Assembly (NCBI GenBank): GCA_030141605.1
Contig: JAQGDQ010001580.1
Coordinates: forward strand, 1-33,932
Direction: 5' to 3'
Length of the DNA stretch: 33,932 nt
From: Tubiluchus corallicola
Taxonomy: Eukaryota > Priapulida > Priapulimorpha > Priapulimorphida > Tubiluchidae
Of the stretch, positions 1-8,641 are shown piece after piece. The notes beneath the pieces are model-generated. The model worked only from the letters and a program-made list of their open reading frames with translations, was not told the DNA's origin and did no database searches. The first letter of the stretch is position 1; every line of letters begins with the position of its first letter. Made by a program: the position numbers and the translations under genes.

Positions 1-204
1 TCCCCTTGCAATTGTATTGTTAATGTAATACTTATTTTTCAAAGTAATTTGGTAGGAATCTTGGGTCCACGTTGGTTTGTGTGGTATGCACATCTTCAAA
101 AGTGTGGCAAAAGGATTTGTTATGCAAAGTGTGCATGGACTTTAATAACAGTTATCCTATTTGTTCAACTTGCTTGAAGTTAGCATATATAGGCTAAATT
201 TCAG

Positions 205-336
205 AAATACAGAGAACGACGGAAAATGAGACGGTACTTAGAGTTCAAAGATAAAGAAAAAGAGCGGGAAGAAATAAGCGAAGCCATTGATCAATGGCAG
301 AATGCTATATTTGAAAAACTGCGACAGGAAAAACAG
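205..336 (+). CDS. Internal exon of an unrecognised coiled-coil protein
   Basis: The sequence ATTTCAG|AAATAC gives an acceptor and AAACAG|GTAATG a donor, and the 132 bases between are open for 44 codons in phase 0/0. The translation starts KYRERRKMRRYLEFKDKEKE and is rich in Lys, Arg and Glu with heptad-like spacing, so a coiled coil or long charged helix is likely. It lies at the window edge, so upstream exons are out of view, and I found no confident downstream exon on this strand. It faces the minus-strand exons at 760-1155, so two genes converge or overlap here. I do not recognise the family; a cytoskeletal or ciliary protein would fit but is a guess. Confidence 0.55.
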
Positions 337-759
337 GTAATGAATTGACTTAGTTGTTAGTGAATTTTTTGTGTTAGTTAGTCAAATGACGAAGTTGACA
401 TTAAGTTTCCCTAAATTTTGTATTGTCTGGTAGTGTGCACTGACACATTTAATTGAGCATGTAGAAATAAACAAGTCTTCTAAATCTGCGGTGCACAAGC
501 ACATGTAAAAATGAAAAATAACAATGACATAATTCAACTCTCTATACCACTTATATCTCACTAAAAAATAATATTATTTAATTATTTAAGCCATAATAAA
601 CATGATCACAACAATGGCACAAAATAACTTCACTTATTATTAGTTTTTTTGCAAATAAATAACCAACTAAATGGATGTTTACAGCACGCTTACAAACACA
701 AAAGAATAGGCTAGCAACATTGTTGTTCGACTTACTAATTAATTCACTTTTAGTCTTAC
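337..759. other. AT-rich non-coding stretch
   Basis: Long A and T runs with no supported coding exon or recognisable repeat. It is presumably intron of the plus-strand exon at 205-336, of the minus-strand gene A, or of both. Confidence 0.4.
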
Positions 760-849
760 CTTGAGCTTCTGTGCTCGTTGCATTTGTTTAGTTGTTTTTT
801 GCAAAAATTCTTCCTTATGCAAACGGTCAACTATACTTGTGGCAAATTG
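760..849 (-). CDS. Gene A exon (coiled-coil segment)
   Basis: On the minus strand TTGTACAG|CAATTT is an acceptor and CTCAAG|GTAAGA a near-consensus donor. The 90 bases are 30 in-frame codons in phase 0/0, beginning QFATSIVDRLHKEEFLQKTT and ending QMQRAQKLK. This is a charged amphipathic helix. Its phase matches the end of the upstream exon at 1155-1014. Further exons would lie to the left, possibly outside the window. The protein family is not recognised. Confidence 0.55.
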
Positions 850-1013
850 CTGTACAAAAAGATGTGTATTTCAAAAATTAATTTCTGCACGAAAAAATGA
901 GTTACACCGAACACCAAAATTTTTAAGACAAAACGTTGTTTATTATTCCAGTAAAAATCTAATTAACTATAGCAGCGTACTAGAATAAGCAGAATGGCTT
1001 AATGTGTATCTAC

Positions 1014-1155
1014 CATAGTAGCTATAGATTTCTCCATTACATACTCCCAAGGATAGGTTGTCCTAGTCAGATGCTCCTCTAAAGTGCATTCCTTTTCTTT
1101 TAAAGCACTCAATAATGGCAAGGCTTTACAAAAGAGCAGTCTTTATATCGGCTAA
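1014..1155 (-). pseudogene. Gene A exon with a one-base frameshift
   Basis: Acceptor TTTACAG|TTAGCC and donor ACTATG|GTAGAT bound 142 bases on the minus strand. The exon opens LADIKTALL and then meets TAA. One base further on, a second frame runs KALPLLSALKEKECTLEEHL and continues to EKSIATM at the donor. Without one base the exon is 141 nt, exactly 47 codons, and would join both neighbours in phase 0. The simplest reading is a coding exon with a single-base insertion near 1125-1130, caused either by pseudogenisation or by an assembly error. The peptide looks like Leu-rich amphipathic helices. I do not recognise the family. Confidence 0.5.
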
Positions 1156-1683
1156 CTGTAAACACAAGAATAAAAAAATCAATATTTCTTAATAAGTAGA
1201 ACAAACACTCAGCAGTACTGACAATATTGCATAAAAATGTTTCCTCAGATATGTGTCATATCAGAGGTTTTCTGTCACAGCAGTGATAATTTGAAGGTCA
1301 AGAAAACCTTTTACTTACATATCTTGTTCTTGTAATTATTAACACAGCAAACACGAAAGTTCTTTGCATAAGGTGTTTCTGCAGTCTTTATTTTCTAGAG
1401 AACTAGAAGAAACAAAAAATACATAAAATTTGCAGTAATGTACAATTTGAACAAACTACAGAAATTCGAACAAAATAATTACTCAGAAAATTGCTGTCTA
1501 ATTAATAAATTTAGATTTAAAAAAATCACTTACTTCATTCGGCTAGAGAGAGCACACTGTTTATGGTTTATGAAGCATGACATTAAATTTCTCATGTAAA
1601 AAATTGTATTATCCACCAATTACAAGTAAGTCTCTGCAATAACCAGTCAAGTCTGCCAGCAATTGCCCACTTGTCCCCTTTAG

Positions 1684-1736
1684 TTTTTGGCTCCCTCATG
1701 CGGGAAAAACAAAAAACGAATTATATGGGTAATTGG
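1684..1736 (+). other. Possible small exon, left-arm copy (reads open)
   Basis: CCCTTTAG|TTTTTGG and AATTGG|GTAATT bound 53 bases that would read phase 1 to 0 and give GSLMREKQKTNYMGNW without a stop. That length would repair the phase between gene A exon 1 and the exon at 3097/3093. It lies on the plus strand because this arm is inverted. The equivalent in the right arm (3271-3219) carries a stop. Support is only splice-like borders and phase, so this is tentative. Confidence 0.25.
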
Positions 1737-1857
1737 GTAATTTGCCCACAACAGTAATCAAATTAGAAAATTTCAAAATCGCTCACCACTATCGTACTTG
1801 TAATTACTGTATCAGTAAATTTCTGTCCGTGTCTTTCTACTGTTTGCTTTGTTGCAG

Positions 1858-1960
1858 TCAGAATCACCAAAGTGATCACATTGTAGAACGAACAGACATG
1901 CCGGCTGAATTAGTGCGGAATGTTACTGGAGAAATTACCTTGCAGCAAAGTGGTGTTCAG
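1858..1960 (+). pseudogene. Inverted copy of a gene A exon
   Basis: This is the plus-strand twin of the minus-strand exon at 3097-2995. It has a polypyrimidine-rich acceptor (TTTGTTGCAG) and donor GTTCAG|GTAATG, and reads NHQSDHIVERTDMPAELVRN then VTGEITLQQSGVQ. The peptide is identical in both copies; the four base differences I count (one Arg codon, one Thr codon, two adjacent Gln codons) are all silent. It lies inside the intron between gene A exons 3097-2995 and 1155-1014 but in reverse orientation, so gene A could not use it. Whether a plus-strand transcript uses it is unknown. Confidence 0.6.
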
Positions 1961-2738
1961 GTAATGTAATAAGACTCGTCTAGTTCAGGTTGTTCAGGTA
2001 ATGTAATAAGACTCGTCTAGTTCAGGGTGTTCAGGTAATGTAATAAGACTCATCTAGTTCAGGTTGTTCAGGTAATGTAATAAGACTCATCTAGTTCAGG
2101 TTGTTCAGGTAATGTAATAAGACTCGTCTAGTTCAGGGTGTTCAGGTAATGTAATAAGACTCGTCTAGTTCAGGTTGTTCAGGTAATGTAATAAGACTCG
2201 TCTAGTTCAGGGTGTTCAGGTAATGTAATAAGACTCGTCTAGTTCAGGTTGTTCAGGTAATGTAATAAGACTCGTCTAGTTCCGGGTGTTCAGGTAATGT
2301 AATAAGACTCGTCTAGTTCCGGGTGTTCAGGTAATGTAATAAGACTCGTCTAGTTCAGCTTGTTCAGGTAATGTAATAAGACTCGTCTAGTTCAGGTTGT
2401 TCAGGTAATGTAATAAGACTCGTCTAGTTCAGGTTGTTCAGGTAATGTAATAAGACTCGTCTAGTTCAGGTTGTTCAGGTAATGTAATAAGACTCGTCTA
2501 GTTCAGGGTGTTCAGGTAAAAAAACCACGGGTGTTCAGGTAATGTAATAAGACTCGTCTAGTTCAGGGTGTTCAGGTAATGTAATAAGACTCGTCTAGTT
2601 CAGGTTGTTCAGGTAATGTAATAAGACTCGTCTAGTTCAGGGTGTTCAGGTAATGTAATAAGACTCGTCTAGTTCAGGGTGTTCAGGTAATGTAATAAGA
2701 CTCGTCTAGTTCAGGGTGTTCAGGTAATGTAATAAGAC
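1956..2738 (+). repeat. 37-bp minisatellite, forward block
   Basis: About 21 units of 37 bp. Each contains TTCAGGTAATGTAATAAGAC followed by TCGTCTAGTTCAGGGTG or a close variant (GTTG, CCGGGTG). The first unit overlaps the last five bases of the exon at 1858-1960, so the unit is the exon end plus the start of its intron. One unit is disrupted near 2511-2533 by an A-run and CCACGG. Thirty-seven is not a multiple of three. Confidence 0.95.
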
Positions 2739-2740
2739 TC

Positions 2741-2995
2741 GTCTTATTACATTACCTGAACACCCGGAACTAGATGAGTCTTATTACATTACCTGAACAC
2801 CCTGAACTAGACGAGTCTTATTACATTACCTGAACAACCTGAACTAGACGAGTCTTATTACATTACCTGAACACCCGGAACTAGACGAGTCTTATTACAT
2901 TACCTGAACACCCGGAACTAGACGAGTCTAATTACATTACCTGAGTCTTATTACATTACGAACAACCTAAACTAGACGAGTCTTATTACATTACC
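2741..2995 (-). repeat. 37-bp minisatellite, inverted block
   Basis: The same 37-bp unit as 1956-2738 but in reverse complement, about seven units. The switch is at an almost perfect palindrome, AATAAGAC-TC-GTCTTATT, centred on 2739/2740. Two units near 2935-2965 are damaged. The block ends in the donor of the minus-strand exon at 3097-2995. It is about a third as long as the forward block, so the arms have changed length independently. Confidence 0.93.
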
Positions 2996-3097
2996 TGAAC
3001 ACCACTCTGTTGCAAAGTAATTTCTCCAGTAACATTTCGCACTAATTCAGCCGGCATGTCTGTTCGTTCTACAATGTGATCACTTTGGTGATTCTGA
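2995..3097 (-). CDS. Gene A exon (right-arm copy)
   Basis: Acceptor TTTGTTGCAG|T and donor GTTCAG|GTAATG bound 103 bases on the minus strand. A second AG four bases later (start 3093) would give 99 bases in phase 0/0, which fits the next exon at 1155. The peptide is NHQSDHIVERTDMPAELVRN then VTGEITLQQSGVQ, identical to the inverted copy at 1858-1960. This copy has the correct orientation to join exon 1 (3757-3622) and the exons at 1155 and 849. The protein is not recognised. Confidence 0.55.
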
Positions 3098-3218
3098 CTG
3101 CAACAAAAAAAACAGTAGAAGGACAGGGACAGAAATTTACTGATACGGTAATTGCAAGGACGATAGTGGTGAGCAATTTTGAAATTTTCTAATTTGATTA
3201 CTGTTATGGGCAAATTAC

Positions 3219-3271
3219 CCAATTACCCATATAATTTGTTTTTTATTTTTCCCACATGAGGGAGCCAAAAA
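3219..3271 (-). pseudogene. Possible small exon, right-arm copy (stop codon)
   Basis: This is the counterpart of 1684-1736. It has the same splice-like borders but reads GSLMWEK then TAA, because CAA has become TAA; two further changes (CGG to TGG, CGA to CAA) are also C-to-T or G-to-A. If this is a true exon, gene A as placed here is broken. If it is intron, the change is harmless. Phase supports an exon, but nothing else does. Confidence 0.22.
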
Positions 3272-3621
3272 CTAAAGGGGACAAGTTGGCAATTGCTGGC
3301 AGACTTGACTGGTTATTGCAGAGACTTACTTGTAATGTGGATAATGCAATTTTTATATGAGAAATTTAATGTCATGCTTCATAAACCATAAACAGTGTGC
3401 TCTCTCTAGCCGAATGAAGTAAGTGATTTTTGTAAATCTAAGTTTATTAATTAGATAGCAATTTTCTGTGTAATTTTTTTGTTCAAATTTCTGTATTTTT
3501 TGTTCAAATTACATTACTGAAAATTTTATGTATTCTTTTGTTTTTTCTCCTTTAGAAAATAAACACTGCCAGTAGACACCTTATGAAAGGAACTGTCGTG
3601 TTTTGCTGTGTTAATAATTAC

Positions 3622-3757
3622 AATCTTGTTCTTGTAATTCGATATCACAATTAATCTTTTGGAGTAATTTGTTAGTGTTGTAGCTGCATTTTTCAAACAT
3701 TCCACCACTGAAATGTAGCCTATAAACTTCTTCATGGCTTTCATCGCTATCCGCCAT
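3622..3757 (-). CDS. Gene A first coding exon
   Basis: The minus-strand ATG at 3757 (an earlier in-frame ATG is at 3763) opens MADSDESHEEVYRLHFSGGM followed by FEKCSYNTNKLLQKINCDIE and LQEQD. The exon ends at GATT|GTAATT in phase 1, and read-through reaches TAA soon after. The acidic start, good ATG context (AAAATGGCG) and amphipathic sequence look like a genuine protein start. The next exon needs phase 1, which the doubtful 3271-3219 exon would supply. The gene starts only about 0.5 kb downstream of the last visible SSUH2-like exon. The family is unknown. Confidence 0.5.
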
Positions 3758-4284
3758 TTTCATACTCGCAAACTATTTTTATAGACACGTCCATTCATTA
3801 ACTACTCTATTACGATATCACTACACATGTCAGGTGTTAACTCTAATCTAATCTAAATCAAATCCGTCTCATGGTGTATAAAATGTAACCATTCTTAATA
3901 TTTAGCAATATACACTACATTTCAGGGCAATTTACAAATGACAAATATTATCTAAAAGGAAAATTTTAACATTGTCAGTCTGAGAAAATATGGCCCAAAT
4001 TTTACTAAGAAATATAATCAATTAAGTACAGAATTTACACGGCCATTTGCATAGGCACAGAAGCAAGAGAGCCCAAAATATTGACGACAATCAGTAGTGG
4101 GTGAGTTATAAAAAAATACCTATCTGCGGCCATATTTCACAACTTAAGCCATGTTAGTTTTGAAAGTTTTAGCACCTGTAATTTGGCAAAATAAGGCTAT
4201 TTAGCTCTTTCAACGTAACACAATCAGCTATGTCAAGTTATAGCTAAAAATACCACTTCCACTAAAGTGTGAAAAATGACTTAC
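3758..4284. other. Spacer between gene A and the SSUH2-like gene
   Basis: AT-rich, about 530 bp. I checked every minus-strand AG here for a phase-2 continuation of the SSUH2-like gene and found only frames that stop within a few codons. It probably holds the gene A promoter, since gene A starts at 3757 or 3763. No recognisable motif was found. Confidence 0.4.
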
Positions 4285-4377
4285 AACAATATGGTCAACT
4301 GAATAAAATTCTTTAGCTGTCGATAACCTTGACACAGCTGACATACAGTCCTACCATCACCCATACATGTGTGGCAG
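4285..4377 (-). CDS. SSUH2: SSUH2-like gene, exon 8 (Cys-rich)
   Basis: Acceptor CTTTCAG|CTGCC and donor TTGTT|GTAAGTC bound 93 bases in phase 2 to 2, matching exon 7. Translation is CHTCMGDGRTVCQLCQGYRQ then LKNFIQLTIL. It supplies two more CxxC pairs of the DnaJ-like Cys-rich region and the FIQL segment that follows it in SSUH2 proteins. Read-through past the donor stops at once (TAA inside the donor). The usual C-terminal region of about 130-150 residues should follow. I found no exon for it between here and gene A. Confidence 0.85.
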
Positions 4378-4916
4378 CTGAAAGATAATAAGTAAGGCAT
4401 TTAACACATGAGAGGATTCAAAATGAAAACATTTCGTACAAAAACGAACTAGTCACATTATTGTCTTGGCTGCTGTTAAGGCCAGTGTGAACCTGACTTA
4501 ATAAATTTTAATTTTGTAGCGAAGGTGGCTCCATCTAGCTAGAAAGTTTAAAGTGTGGGCACTGACCTAGTTACGTTTGTCATTATGCTGTTCTGTTGTA
4601 GGAGTGATCATGTGTCTTGTACAAGCTTGTGAAATTTTTCATTTAGATATATGCCGCAACAATGTAAGTTTACTTCTATTAATTTTTGTTTTGATTTATT
4701 CACTGATATTTATGAATGTGCTAAATAACTGTCTAAACTAAATCTAACTAAACTATGTAACTTTTCATAAAATTAGCCAATGTCAGTCACTTTTGCTTTT
4801 CTATTTTTTTGTTTTAAACATTGCAGAAATAAAGATCGGGGGTTTATATGAAAATTCAACTGAGACTTTTGAAGTTGTCATAAATGCCTCTCAGAGACAC
4901 TAACAGCTGCCTTTTA
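4378..4916. other. SSUH2-like intron 7, left part
   Basis: AT-rich intron without coding signal or recognised repeat, leading to the pogo-like element that begins at 4917. Confidence 0.5.
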
Positions 4917-6071
4917 CAGTAAGTCCTCGCTTAACAGCTTCCCGTTTTGCAACGTTTCATTTTAACGACGCTGAACATTTGACACCGTTTTTCATTTAAC
5001 GACGCGCATTTTTTTACTTTGCTCAAAGCGAATTTTTATTTTATAAACAACATTTTTACGAAAATTGAAGCATTAAAACATCACATATTGCCTTATTCTG
5101 TTCTAAAGTGACACTAGCAATAAAAACGGTACAATTACTATATACAGTCGACCCTCGTTAAACCGGACCCCGTTAGCCCGGATATCGGATAAGACGGACG
5201 TCATCCGTGGTAAAGGAAACTGACCAATTTCCGTCCGAGCCGGAGCGCTAAACACAACACGGCCTACCAACTCACCACGTGCCATTGACGGGCCGAAGCG
5301 GCTCGCGGTGCCACCCAGGCTGCCACGATTCCCGCCAAAATTCAGTTTGCTTACCCCATCGAAAGCACTCGCTAATTTCTTTATCCTCACAGGTTAACTA
5401 TTTTAAAGTAATATACAGTATAGTATATAGTGCAATGTATATAGGCCTTATTAAGGTGATTATTCCTGTATAATATAGACCATATGTAGGCATATCGGAT
5501 AAATCGGACAATCGGCTAAACCGGACACTCCTCCCCCCACCCCCCACCCAATTAGTCTGGTTTAACGAGGGCTGAGTGTATGCACTTGCATCTTGACTGA
5601 CTACTAAATGTAGCATTTGCATTTGTGAGAACTGTGTGATACTCATACGCCTCATATGTATAGACAAATAAGTGCAAACTTTATGCGAAGGAATTTTGCC
5701 TGCAACCTGTTGCTATAGCAACCACACGAAGTATCTAAATGTACCAAATTCGGCCCAAGGTTAGGATTTGACTATGTAATACTTATTGTTTAACCGATGT
5801 CTTAGCCTATCTAGGCTTCAACGTTAACGCAAGAGAAACAGCTAGGTAGACAGGTAAGAAAGATTGGTGGTTTTAAGCAAGCAGAAAGAAATTAGTCGGT
5901 AGAAATGTGAATGAAACTCATAAACTGTTTAATTTATGTGATTTAAGCAGCATCAATTTTGACCTTTGAAACATATCTCAATTCACTTTCTATGGAAGGC
6001 TTGGCTTCGCTTAAAGATGTTTCACTTAATGTTGCCGGAACGCATTAGCGTCGTTAAGTGAGAACTTACTG
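4917..6071. mobile_element. Pogo-like TIR element with a nested MITE
   Basis: The left end reads CAGTAAGTCCTCGCTTAAC and the right end, in reverse complement, CAGTAAGTTCTCACTTAACG. TA dinucleotides flank both ends (4915-4916 and 6072-6073). The inner sequence repeats the motif TTTAACGACG several times. No transposase frame remains. A second TA-flanked element (5145-5578) lies inside, so the original was about 720 bp. It sits in SSUH2-like intron 7. TIR and TA duplication fit Tc1/mariner-pogo; the exact family is an inference. Confidence 0.8.
5145..5578. mobile_element. Nested pogo/Tigger-like MITE
   Basis: Ends are CAGTCGACCCTCGTTAAACC and, in reverse complement from the right, CACTCAGCCCTCGTTAAACC, with TA on both sides. 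The element is 434 bp and has a C-rich tract before the right end. It has inserted into the element at 4917-6071. The right part recurs at 9487-9646. Confidence 0.88.
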
Positions 6072-6412
6072 TAAGCAAGTTGATCAGCCGCCAGACTGAA
6101 GATGTGCTTAATTCATTGGCATTCTATAAAGCTAATGATACATTTGCGTTCGAGAATGGCGTGCGTGTTTAGCGTCTCGGGTAACACGTGCTGCTGGAGG
6201 TGATACACTAGAGCAACTAGATTGGCGCGTGATGCTAGAAATACGGTACTTGCTTATTTGGCGGGAATTTGTGTTACCTCGTTAACTGTGGGCCGTGGAA
6301 GATAAAAAATTGATTGTTTGATGAAAAAGAAGAAGAAGAAGAAGAAATAGGATAATTTGGCAGCACGAATGACTAGCTAAGAGGTATGAACACGGGGCTC
6401 ACCACAAACTGT
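6072..6412. other. SSUH2-like intron 7, between two transposons
   Basis: Mixed composition with a short GAA/AAG repeat near 6325-6345. No coding exon or regulatory motif recognised. Confidence 0.4.
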
Positions 6413-6675
6413 CAGGGCCTATTTCAGCCTAGGCGAGGCCTGGGGAAGTGGGGCGTGTGAGGCCCCCTGGGGGGGGGGGGCGCTACCATGGTTGGCGCCC
6501 AGAAAATTTTGAACTGCTAGAACGCCGGATAGGGAAATTTTCGAAGAGAAAATATGGAGTTATACAGTTGTTAAAGGAAAGAACAATTGAAAGAAAAACT
6601 GCTTTATTCTCAAGACCAGTCCTTAATACTTGTCAATACTGGCAAACGGCGCGCGTGCGGCAAGAGAGAGAGAGA

Positions 6676-6727
<52 letters not shown>

Positions 6728-6848
6728 AGAGAGGAGGAGGAGGCAGTATGTTCGCATAAAGCAAAAAAATGTTACCTTCACACGAGGCCCCCCTGGAGGG
6801 TGAGGCCCCGGGGAAGCATCCCCACTCCCCCCCTTGAAATAGGCCCTG
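6413..6848. mobile_element. hAT-type non-autonomous element with (GA)n core
   Basis: The left terminus CAGGGCCTATTTCA is the exact reverse complement of the right terminus TGAAATAGGCCCTG. The element is flanked by a perfect 8-bp direct repeat CAAACTGT (6405-6412 and 6849-6856), the hallmark target duplication of hAT transposition. It is 436 bp with no transposase frame. The middle holds a (GA)n run (about 6663-6720) and a G-run. A degraded relative is at 10279-10757. Confidence 0.92.
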
Positions 6849-7925
6849 CAAACTGTTGCCTGTTTAAACAATCTTCTTATAACATTTGCATATAAAAATT
6901 TTTTACGAATGCTGCTCAAACATTCGGTGAATTAGTTGATTTGGTTACACCTTTCATTGAGTGTCGGAACACTAAATTTCGATAATGACAGTAAAAAAGT
7001 GACATCACTTCTGCAGATGATTGGCTGCTGCATTGCTGACATCACGCACGCCAGAAACAACTGCTCAAAAAAAGAAGGACCGTCCATTTCTCGCGAGCAG
7101 TTGCGTGTCTTAAGTCGCAAACGTGCGTCGCACCTGCCTAGTGTGTCACTATAGCTTGACAGCAAGTACATTCTATTTTAGGCGCGACCAGCTGCCACGC
7201 ACGCACGCGAGTCGCGAATGCAGATGTATCATTAGCTTAAGCAAGGTGATAACTAAATTTAAACAGGACATTCACAGTGTGGGTGTCAAGCAATTTAATC
7301 TAGCATTCTACAATTATTTTTTTTTTGTATTTTTATAAACATGCATTTCCTGAAAGTGTTTAAAACAAAGCCAGCCTTAGTCATGTGACCTAAGCTTTAG
7401 TAGTATACGCCATCTATCAATCACAAATGTTCTTACACGTAGTTACACTTTCTGTTGCCGCTATGCTGATCATGCCGTTTGGTGATACTTGCATTGCTTT
7501 GTCTATTTTGTTACAATTTAACAGACACTAGTTGTATTTTCAAGCCAAAGTTGTCACCAGTAAATGTAAGTCACCATCTACTTTAATAATTAGTTAATAG
7601 TTTAAATTGGTTAGAATTGCTTCAAATTTCTAGAATCAAAAGTAATAATTTGTGTTTCAGTCTTCTTAAATCTAATTTTTTATTTTGTCTAAATAGTAAT
7701 AACCTTTAGCATGTTCTTAAGCACTTTTTGTGATCTGTTATTTTAATAAATTGCAGGTCTATCGCGCAGTTCAGTACTGATTTTTGCCGTTTCTTTGCCT
7801 CTACTGGGCGCATCCACACACACAGATATAAACACTAACAATTCAAAGCAAATTTAAACTAAACTATTATGAAACAAAAATAAAGATCCTCATTCACAAA
7901 ACAAAAGTCTAGAATCAGTTGCTAC
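6849..7925. other. SSUH2-like intron 7, right part
   Basis: Mostly AT-rich. Around 7080-7215 there is a CpG-rich patch with several CGCGAG, GTCGC and GCACGC motifs and partial inverted symmetry, perhaps an old repeat similar in style to the one at 15894-16355. No exon found. Confidence 0.4.
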
Positions 7926-8080
7926 CTTTTCACTCCCAAGCCGTGACATGAGAAACAGCGACGTCTGTGGTCTCCCGCTCCACTATGTCCACGACCGTGA
8001 CAATGAACACAGCGGACACGTCCCAGCCCCTGGCAGTGATGACACCGGTTGAAACCACTAGCTCCGCAACCGTGGCATTG
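7926..8080 (-). CDS. SSUH2: SSUH2-like gene, exon 7 (CxxCxGxG repeats)
   Basis: Acceptor TTTACAG|CAATGC and donor AAAAG|GTAGCA bound 155 bases, phase 0 to 2. Translation begins QCHGCGASGFNRCHHCQGLG and continues RVRCVHCHGRG, then RRRCFSCHGLGVK. Four CxxC motifs, each followed by G or HG, form the DnaJ-type Cys-rich region that marks SSUH2 (protein ssu-2 homologue). In such proteins the cysteines probably bind zinc. SSUH2 has been linked to tooth development in vertebrates, but its biochemical role is not settled. Family assignment is firm; function here is not known. Confidence 0.9.
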
Positions 8081-8516
8081 CTGTAAATCATGACGTAACG
8101 GTAAATAAGACAAACGTTTCTTATGCCAAAGGCACGGGAATTAGGCAATCAGTAAGTCAGTCAGTTGGTCATAAATCAGATAACCAGAAACAGTCAGTCA
8201 GTAAAAAGTGGACTAATCGGCAAAAAAATTAATCTTAGCTATGAGAATTGACTTTGAGAAGTATCGTCTTTGGGTAAGCTAGTTGCCAAGTCTGCCTAGG
8301 AACTGGATGGGGGACCTTCAGTTGTCCATTCTATTAGTCTTAACAATCAAAACTCTCCCAAGCAGTAATGTTATGTAAATTCAATCATTAATAACCAGGC
8401 AATGCTGTTTCATGACACTGGCAAAAAAAATTGCAAAACAACGGGTTACTAATCACAACTTGTAATAAACAGGAGTGACCACCTGCAGAAGTTGTACTAA
8501 CTAAAGTAGAACTTAC
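8081..8516. other. SSUH2-like intron 6
   Basis: A 436-bp intron with CAGTCAGT-type short repeats near 8150-8205. Near 8260-8320 the sequence CTAGGAACTGGATGGGGGACC faintly resembles the 5S rRNA C-box region and may be a very old 5S-SINE relic. Confidence 0.4.
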
Positions 8517-8641
8517 GGTAACATTAGCAGTATGAGGCACTTCCACGTTGTACGTTTCATTACCAAACAGATTTTGAAATTTGCAGGGTATCTCCCAGGG
8601 ACCGGGAGAGGCACCATATTGGGGACCGTCGATAGGCTGCC
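8517..8641 (-). CDS. SSUH2: SSUH2-like gene, exon 6
   Basis: Acceptor ATGTTCCAG|GG and donor GTTACC|GTAAGT bound 125 bases, phase 1 to 0. Translation is QPIDGPQYGASPGPWEIPCK then FQNLFGNETYNVEVPHTANVT. The GPQYG...PWEI stretch and VPHT just before the Cys-rich repeats match the order of conserved blocks in SSUH2 proteins. Both junctions are in phase with exons 5 and 7. Confidence 0.9.

Larger units (their letters stand above)
1330..3623. repeat. Large fold-back inverted duplication with a minisatellite core
   Basis: Sequence from 1330 to 1960 reappears in reverse complement at 3623 to 2995. Arms are about 630 bp with scattered substitutions and small indels. The arms contain intronic sequence, a doubtful small exon and one clear exon of gene A. 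Between them a 37-bp tandem repeat runs forwards to 2738 and backwards from 2741. The outer boundary on the right coincides with the donor of gene A exon 1. The structure could form a very long hairpin in single-stranded DNA or RNA. Confidence 0.9.

Noticed and set aside
3526-3744. Minus-strand frame MKAMKKFIGYISVV
   Set aside because: It is an out-of-frame reading of gene A exon 1, whose MADSDES frame has the better start and coding character.
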